A stretch of 64,000 bases of DNA from positions 186,001 through 250,000 of the forward strand of contig JAPJBO010000184.1 in assembly GCA_030068145.1 (NCBI GenBank), written 5' to 3'. Under the pieces are notes generated by a model, which worked only from the letters and a program-made list of their open reading frames with translations, did not search any database and was not told where the DNA came from. The position numbers were made by a program, and so were the translations under genes. Position 1 is the first letter of the stretch, and every line of letters starts with the position of its first letter. This DNA comes from Diplonema papillatum. Taxonomy: Eukaryota > Euglenozoa > Diplonemea > Diplonemida > Diplonemidae. Positions 58,020 to 64,000 of the stretch are shown in pieces.

Positions 58020-58240
58020 TCCGTCGCTCAGACACCGGTGTGGGGAGCCTGGCCCGAGACGGATTTTCCTGTGTGCTCGAGTAGCCTGGACGGCCCTGGT
58101 TGTGACGAGCTGCGAACAGCCGGCAAACCAGATCCGCGCTGATGATCCGCCTCATGCGTCCGTGGCTTCAAGGACCGAAACACGGTGCGGATAGGACCAG
58201 TGTGGTGTCGTGCATGTTCCATTCCAAGTACGATGCCAGC
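58020..58240 (+). repeat. Dispersed repeat R2, divergent copy
   Basis: GCTCAGACACCGGTGTGGGG ... GAGTAGCCTGGACGGCCCTG ... ATGATCCGCCTCATGCGTCC ... ATTCCAAGTACGATG. It is preceded by an R8-like copy at 57785-57915. Confidence 0.75.
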
Positions 58241-58349
58241 AGACATATATGCGAGACAGGATTGTGCCCGGATACGAACTAGGCTGTTCCCGGCACACGG
58301 TGCAGTACATCTCCAAAGCAGCGAGACCGGCAGCGACCACAGAGCAAAG

Positions 58350-58735
58350 CCCAACCACGCCTCGAGGAGAACACACGAAAGTGCAGCAAACTCCACCCCG
58401 GAACGCGGAAGGGCGGGCGTCGGTCCCGGCCCCGCCAATCACGCCGTCACCAGCAAGGAAGGCATCAGCGCCGGTAGAGCGAAGACGAGAGACGACGACC
58501 CCCCCAACGAAAAAAAAAAGAAGTGCCCAGCGCCGCCCGTAACAGCAAAGGCAAAGGCCGCAGAAGCATGCAAACCGGCAAGGAAGGGAAGAGTCGCAAA
58601 GCGACCGCGCGAGGACGACAATTCGAATGAGTGCAAACGCCAGAAGCATGACACGGTACGATCGAAGAGGTAGTCATCCAGTGGCTAGTGCAGATTATCA
58701 CCACAGTTTCTTTGCATTCTGACTACGCTGTTCCC
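58350..58735 (+). pseudogene. Fragment of element-encoded protein (KHDT tail), plus copy
   Basis: The frame ends CKPARKGRVAKRPREDDNSN, then ECKRQKHDTVRSKR and TAG at 58671-58673. It is related to the antisense fragment in the UBE2C-like intron, including the 3' flank TGCAGATTATCACCACAG. No start or conserved domain is visible, and the upstream part is Pro/Thr/Arg-rich with an A-run. 58740-59610 shows nothing recognisable. Confidence 0.45.
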
Positions 58736-59619
58736 GGCACACGGCGCAGTACAGCCTCAGAAGCTGGAGTTTAAAATGGGTACCGCACCCGGGTTTTCAT
58801 GTGTACATTTACACGCGCTTTGGGTCCGCCTTTGGAGGCACACGCTCTTTAGTTCCAGCTGCCGAGGTTGACCTCCACCGTGTACGGAGCCAGACCGGCC
58901 ATACCACTCCTCAGAAGAGTCCCACAAGGCGCTGTAATACCGCCACGCAAGGAAGTCATCCCGAGGTGTTCACTCGCCGTTTCTAGGAGCATCGCTGTTG
59001 CTTTCTTTTCCTGCGCTGAGTGATATGCTTAAGTTTATCGCGTAGATCTTCAACAGCTGAGGTCGGTGAGAGTTTCATTCGAACGACCTGTTTTTCCAAA
59101 GATCAATCCATGCCTTTGAAGTGTGAACCTCACGAGACTAGAGTGTCTACATATCTACACGCATACAGCGTGCATTCGTACGCCCTTCGTGGTACGGGTG
59201 AAGTTGCTTCGTGTGTTACTCAAAAAGGCGACACCCGCGTAGGGGTTGAACACCTACCGTCCCAATCTTGTTCTTCCAAAAACAGAAGAGTCCTTTCTCT
59301 TTCTTTTCTTGTCTCCCCCCTTCCTACAACAAGCTAATATCTCCCCGACCCCACCCCGGTGTACCGACGCATAGAAACCAGTTATTCTCCTTTTTGCTTT
59401 TTCTTATTTTTTTTTTAAATCTCTGCCGCCCCTTTTTTGTTCTTAATGGTTAAGCCACACACACCCATCCCTCGTTCTTCGTTTTCAGACAGTTTTTTTT
59501 CTTTTGCTCTTTCTCCTCCACCGACCACAGGTGGTGCCAGGCTCAAGCCTTGGAATAGACGAATAGATTGATAGAATAGAGGAGCTCTCGGGTGACGGAT
59601 GTGCTGGCGCCGTGCGGAT

Positions 59620-59925
59620 AGGGTGGCAGTGCCAAAAAATACTCGATGTAGCTGCTTCGACTCCGAATGGAAGGGAGGAAATATAGAGGTACGGGACAAA
59701 TACAACACAAACACAATCTGATTTGTTCTTCGCTTACACCACCGTGTGTTGCTTTCTCACTCAGGACTTTGACCTGTTGTGTTTGTGTGATTTGTCGTGT
59801 AGGGGTAGACCCGCATGACCTCACGTCCGTTCAACACGTGGTTTGGTAGTTACAGCACTTGGGATCCCTTCTGTTCTTTGTCGGGCAGCATCGTCGAGCA
59901 TTTCCTTTCAAGCTGACGCTTATGT
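59620..59925 (+). repeat. Dispersed repeat R1, longest plus copy
   Basis: AATACTCGATGTAGCTGCTT ... CCGAATGGAAGGGAGGAAAT ... TTCGCTTACACCACCGTGTG ... GTCGAGCATTTCCTTTCA. It defines R1 at about 300 bp. 59926-60570 has no recognised gene. Confidence 0.85.
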
Positions 59926-60574
59926 AAAATACCACGAGGGGCCGTCGGGTGCTTGTCTCGACGGAAGGGGGAAACAGAAGGGGTCTTTTCGGTTGAACAA
60001 ACCCCCCACATCCCCCCCCACAGCACTGAACTACGTATACAGAGAGTCGAGCTTAGCGCTCGCAGAGTGTTTTCCAGCGTTGTCTTCGTAGTTGCTTGCG
60101 TTTTGTTTCCTTGTGGATGGCGGCTGTGTCGGGTTTAGCGGAGCTTTGATGACCGGCTTGGACCTGGCCAACCACCTCATCAGCACAGACCACAAACCTT
60201 TCGCGATCGACATTTGGACAGGCAAGGCTGCAAACAAAAAAGCCCCAGAAGACAACCACCCCTTGCGTCCGTCGTCGGCTGCTTCGGCAGTTTGCAACGC
60301 ACCCCGCGCCTGCTGCTGTTTCCTTAGATTAGTGTCCCTCCACCGTTTTCTTTTTGCCTGTTCGATTCATCCTTCACCGTTCCGCTTTTTTTGTGTAAAC
60401 AATGCATTGTTGGTACTAAAAATTAGTAGTTGGCAGCGTACTGCATGAAACTTGCCAAGCAGGTGAGTTCCGCTAGTGCGCACAAACAAGAACGTTCGCC
60501 GGAGGATCCGGGGTTTAGTATCTCCGGGCGACCGTCGTCGAAAGGGCACTTTTGTGGGGGTATGATACGTGGTG

Positions 60575-61097
60575 CTTTGCATCTACGTGCTGGTGGATAC
60601 CACGATACCACACTAGCTGCTAGTGGATGGTGGGTTGTGTGTGCACACCCACGAGTATGGTGTAGCTGTGGATACCACTGCATACCACGATACCACACTA
60701 GCTGCTAGTGGATGGTGGGTTGTGTGTGCACACCCACGAGTATGGTGTAGCTGTGGATACCACTGCATACCACGATACCACACTAGCTGCTAGTGGATGA
60801 TGGGTTGTGTGTGCACACCCACGAGTATGGTGTAGCTGTGGATACCACTGCATACCACGATACCACACTAGCTGCTAGTGGATGATGGGTTGTGTGTGCA
60901 CACCCACGAGTATGGTGTAGCTGTGGATACCACTGCATACCACGATACCACACTAGCTGCTAGTGGATGATGGGTTGTGTGTGCACACCCACGAGTATGG
61001 TGTAGCTGTGGATACCACTGCATACCACGATACCACACTAGCTGCTAGTGGATGGTGGGTTGTGTGTGCACACCCACGAGTATGGTGTAGCTGTGGA
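60575..61097 (+). repeat. 85-bp tandem array, about six copies
   Basis: Unit CGATACCACACTAGCTGCTA, then GTGGATGGTGGGTTGTGTGT, GCACACCCACGAGTATGGTG and TAGCTGTGGATACCACTGC. Starts at 60604, 60689, 60774, 60859, 60944 and 61029 (exact 85-bp period). It contains near-palindromes ACTAGCTGCTAGT and TGTGTGCACA. Units differ only by G/A at GGATG(G/A)TGGG. I see no gene in 61098-61930. Confidence 0.95.
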
Positions 61098-61929
61098 TGG
61101 AGCCGCGTGTTATGGTAACATGCAAAGCCTTATTTGCGGTAGCAGCAATGCATGTGACTCGGCTCTGCTAGCGAGTGAAATGTAGGAAAGTGTCCTTCCA
61201 TAATGCTCAGAGTCATGTCCGGTTGCAGACTTTCGTGGGGGCTTACGTCGGCGTATTGTCCTGCAGGCACCTGTGGTGTGAGTTCCTGTAGCCCCTTCCT
61301 GCCGGAGGTCCTGATTTGACTGGGAGCTACGGTTTAATAGACGGTTCGACAGGTACTGACATGATCCGCTGCGGCAAGGAGAGCAGGAACCGTTCCACCA
61401 GAGGTCGTGCGGGCAGAGACGATGCCTGTACATTGACACAGACAACAGCCGTCTCCCATCCGCATAATCCATCAGGCGTCAGGCGTCAGAAGTCCCCCCC
61501 ACTGCTGATAGAGACCAGCACACTGCCCATCGAGTGTTGTCGCGCCAGGGCAGCGGCGCCCTACCTGATCAGGATGAGACAAGCACTCTCTGTGCAATGA
61601 GCTTGGCCTGACCAGCGGTTCCAAACTCCTGGTGCAACCACCGTCATGGTTGGCATTTTCACAGTTTTGAGTCCGCTTTGAGTCCTGTTCCGAGACTCGC
61701 TCGCACGGGGAAGTGGCGCGGCCTCCTGGTGCGATGTGCCGCCTGTGTAACGACACTCAGCTGTTGCACGGGGTCGAGAACCCCACAGCAGCTAACACCG
61801 GAAGACGACAACAGAAGTCTTGAGCCCAGTGCCGGATGGTAGAAGCTGTCAGTCTCCCATGCTCTATCCGCCCAACGAAGGATCCTGCCCGCACCCACCC
61901 TTTCGGCTAGCCAAAGTGAGAAAAAGAGT

Positions 61930-63025
61930 GAAAGAGTACGTACAGTAGTGAGAAGAGAAGAGAACGAGTGTAAACGAAGTTGGCGGTAGCACAAACCAGT
62001 GTGGCTCCTGGGGCCTGGCGCGTTTGGCGTGGCGCGGCGCGCCAAGCGCGCCTAGCCTGGCGCGTTTGGTGCACCCTGTAGCCCCAAGGAAATTTAGGCT
62101 CCCTCGTCACATGCCCGGGGCAAAAAGAGTGCCTCGGGGGAATTGATAATTTGCCCGGGCCATTTTTCAATGAACAAACAGTGGAATCTGGTTTTAGCAA
62201 AAGTTGTGGTGATATTTTCCCGCTGGTCCACGTAACAGATCTTTTTCAACGACGTTTTGCTAGCCCTCAGCTCCGATGAAGAGAACGGTTCAAAATAGAC
62301 TCGGGGTCCCATAAGTATGTTTGTGGTTCGTGACTCCTCATGTGATGCAGAGCACCGGGCGGCAGGTTTACCACGGGAAGGACAGGAATCGTCCCCAGGT
62401 AGGGTGACACTTTCCCGCTGGTCCACGTAGCAACTTTTCCCTCGAAGGCTTTTTGCTCGATTTTCTCGATGAAGAGAACGGTGCCAAATAGACCCGGAAC
62501 CGTAAATGGATTCCTGTGGTTCGTCGACCTTGCATTGCCGCAGGGTATCATGGATTACCATGGCGAACACGTCCAAACCGCTACAAAAAGGCTGCTTGCA
62601 GGGATCGATCCCCTGGAAAAAACTTGGTTTTCAGTGGTTCTGGAAGGACAGGGGGTGTGGGAAGGCACCAGAATAGGTTGGCACCCCCTGAGAACAGGGT
62701 TTCTGGAAGATTTCGCCATCGATCGTTTTATCGAACTTGCACTCTAAAAAAATTTGTCGGAACGCACGCCGGGATCGCCGCAGAAAATGGACGAATGATG
62801 ATTCCAAAGTGAAAAAGTTGTCAATTCCTCGTGAAAACACTAAGGGCGCGCCAATCGCGCCAATCGCGCCAAACGCGCCAGAAAACAGCGTTTTCTGGCG
62901 CCGCCTGGCGCGGCTGGCGCAGGAACCACACTGCACAAACTACCGGGCCAGCGGAGACCACCGCAAAAAAGATTTCTTGCGTTTCCTTATGCCTCAAAAC
63001 CAGCACCAAAAACAACGACACCCAC
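61930..63025 (+). repeat. Dispersed repeat R5, copy 3, split by insertion
   Basis: Left half GAAGAGAAGAGAACGAGTGT ... GGTAGCACAAAC at 61930-61996. Right half CACAAACTACCGGGCCAGCG ... CCTCAAAACCAGCACCA at 62934-63010. The 25718-25855 copy shows the empty site. Confidence 0.85.
61997..62933. mobile_element. hAT-like non-autonomous element with GCGCC-rich ends
   Basis: Left CAGTGTGGCTCCTGGGGCC and right GCGCAGGAACCACACTG are inverted repeats beginning CAGTG. Flanks CACAAAC on both sides (7 bp visible; an 8-bp CACAAACT if the left copy lost one base). Repeated GGCGCGTTTGG / CCAAACGCGCC motifs pack both ends and can fold. Inside is a ~75-bp repeat (CCCGCTGGTCCACGTA ... CGATGAAGAGAACGG) at 62219 and 62410. 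No transposase. Confidence 0.82.
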
Positions 63026-63545
63026 CCTTTCGGAGAGGCCACATGACTCAAAAGCAGCGTGTCGGAAACTCAGACAGACTGGCGAAAGTGGCAAGTGGGC
63101 TATACTTCGATTCAGCCGTTACCCACTTGAAGCCCTGCCCTGAAGCACACGTACACGACACTCACCACCAAACCCAGATTCTACCTGTTCGTGGGCAAGA
63201 GTCTTCCGACCAGCAGCCTCGTCATCACGTTTCCCACGAAGCCAGGTGCTGATTCAAGAAAAGAAACAAAAGAAAACACCACCACCACAACCAGAGAACT
63301 CAAACCAACACTCCGACCCCGAGAAAATTCGCCAAGAGGAAAATCCACCGCAGGGTGGACTAGTCTGACACTTGCTGTCGTTGGGAGCGGGGAGCTGCGG
63401 GGCGTTCCGCGAGAAGAAAAAAAAAGAAAAAGAAAAGTAGGCGCCTATCTGCACGCCCAGCGCAAGATCGTCGGAAAAAAAAGTTAAACAAAAAGGTCGA
63501 AAGACACCAATCTGTACGTCCCACGGGATCGTCGGAAACACAAAA

Positions 63546-63563
63546 ACAACAACAACAACAACA
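63546..63563 (+). promoter_or_regulatory. CAA-repeat in the 5' leader of the CCCH gene
   Basis: Six AAC triplets lie about 23 bases upstream of the ATG. Such unstructured leaders can favour initiation; that role is inference. The upstream 63026-63545 has no gene. Confidence 0.35.
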
Positions 63564-63585
63564 ATACGTAGCTAGAAAAGACGCA

Positions 63586-64000
63586 ATGGCGGCTGTAACG
63601 CAACAGCTGAACCAGCCGGATGATGCAGCCCTGCGCCAGCAAGGGCTGATGCATGTGATAGACCCCGCGAATCGGACGGGGAAAATCCAGGTCCCCCTGG
63701 ATGCGACGTACGACACCGTGGGCCGGTCGGAGTGGCTAAACCACGGCGGGGTGGGAACGAAGAAGGACGTCAGCTTATGCATGCTCTTCCAGCAGCGGAA
63801 GTGCAACGCGGGGCAAAAGTGCAACCAAATCCACGCGGACCGCACGTTCATCCTCGACCTTCGCAAGCAGGCCGACAACCTCCCCAGGTGCTGCCCGGTG
63901 CATGGCGACATCCACACCACGAGTGACCCATCTTACGCCGCGAAGCTGACCCACATTCAAAGCGTGCGTCTGCACCTGTCGAACGGGTCGGTTTTCACCT
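63586..64000 (+). CDS. CCCH zinc-finger protein (5' part, runs off the window)
   Basis: ATG GCG GCT GTA opens a frame that stays open to the window edge (138 codons). The N-terminus is MAAVTQQLNQPDDAALRQQG. A single CCCH finger of spacing C-x7-C-x5-C-x3-H lies at about residues 66-84 (CMLFQQRKCNAGQKCNQIH), followed by ADRTFILDLRKQAD and a CCPVHGDIHT segment. CCCH fingers of this type usually bind RNA and act in mRNA stability or translation; that role is family knowledge, not shown here. Codon use is G+C-rich like the other genes. The start follows a CAA-rich leader. Full length and further domains are outside the window. Confidence 0.8.
   Translation, partial: MAAVTQQLNQPDDAALRQQGLMHVIDPANRTGKIQVPLDATYDTVGRSEWLNHGGVGTKKDVSLCMLFQQRKCNAGQKCNQIHADRTFILDLRKQADNLPRCCPVHGDIHTTSDPSYAAKLTHIQSVRLHLSNGSVFT

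Overview
The window is nuclear DNA from a eukaryote. Genes are split by GT...CAG introns, exons are strongly G+C-rich with mostly G/C third codon positions, and non-coding DNA is crowded with satellites, inverted-repeat transposons and dispersed repeats. The gene style and the lack of recognisable animal, plant or fungal landmarks suggest a unicellular eukaryote, but I cannot name the species. I see no bacterial operons, CRISPR array or viral genome.

Layout. (1) 206-15604 (+): the 3' part of a coiled-coil protein gene in six exons. I placed the exon borders by matching splice phase; they join into 688 uninterrupted codons. Its introns hold a foldback element, a 38-bp array, a ~116-bp satellite with higher-order structure, a ~555-bp CA tract that runs into a splice acceptor, and a 53-bp array. 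(2) 15605-22437: intergenic DNA with a hAT-like element that keeps a perfect 8-bp target duplication, a small inverted-repeat element and several dispersed repeats. (3) 22438-23921 (+): a two-exon UBE2C-type ubiquitin-conjugating enzyme, the one gene whose function is clear. (4) 26704-28078: a six-fold array of promoter/first-exon fragments leading into (5) 28079-56997 (+), a large coiled-coil gene. Five exons join in phase into a predicted 2330-residue protein with a polyglutamine region, 27-residue repeats and a cysteine cluster. Its third intron is about 18 kb. It begins with a broken copy of the next exon and contains at least seven inverted-repeat elements, including a three-level nest with a decayed piggyBac at the core. 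(6) 56998-63585: intergenic DNA with further arrays, dispersed repeats and a second hAT-like element. (7) 63586-64000 (+): the start of a CCCH zinc-finger protein gene that runs off the window.

How it fits together. The three spliced genes share splice-site style: GT donors, mostly not GTAAGT, and a tight A/C-rich CAG acceptor with little pyrimidine tract. Introns are the main harbour for repeats. The most unusual pattern is a set of unrelated mobile elements whose terminal inverted repeats are built from, or flank, short tandem arrays. The second is repeated partial duplication of gene 2's own exons (exon 1, exon 3 and exon 4), which leaves decoy or poison exons beside the real ones. All gene structures are predictions from sequence and splice phase; no transcript evidence was available.
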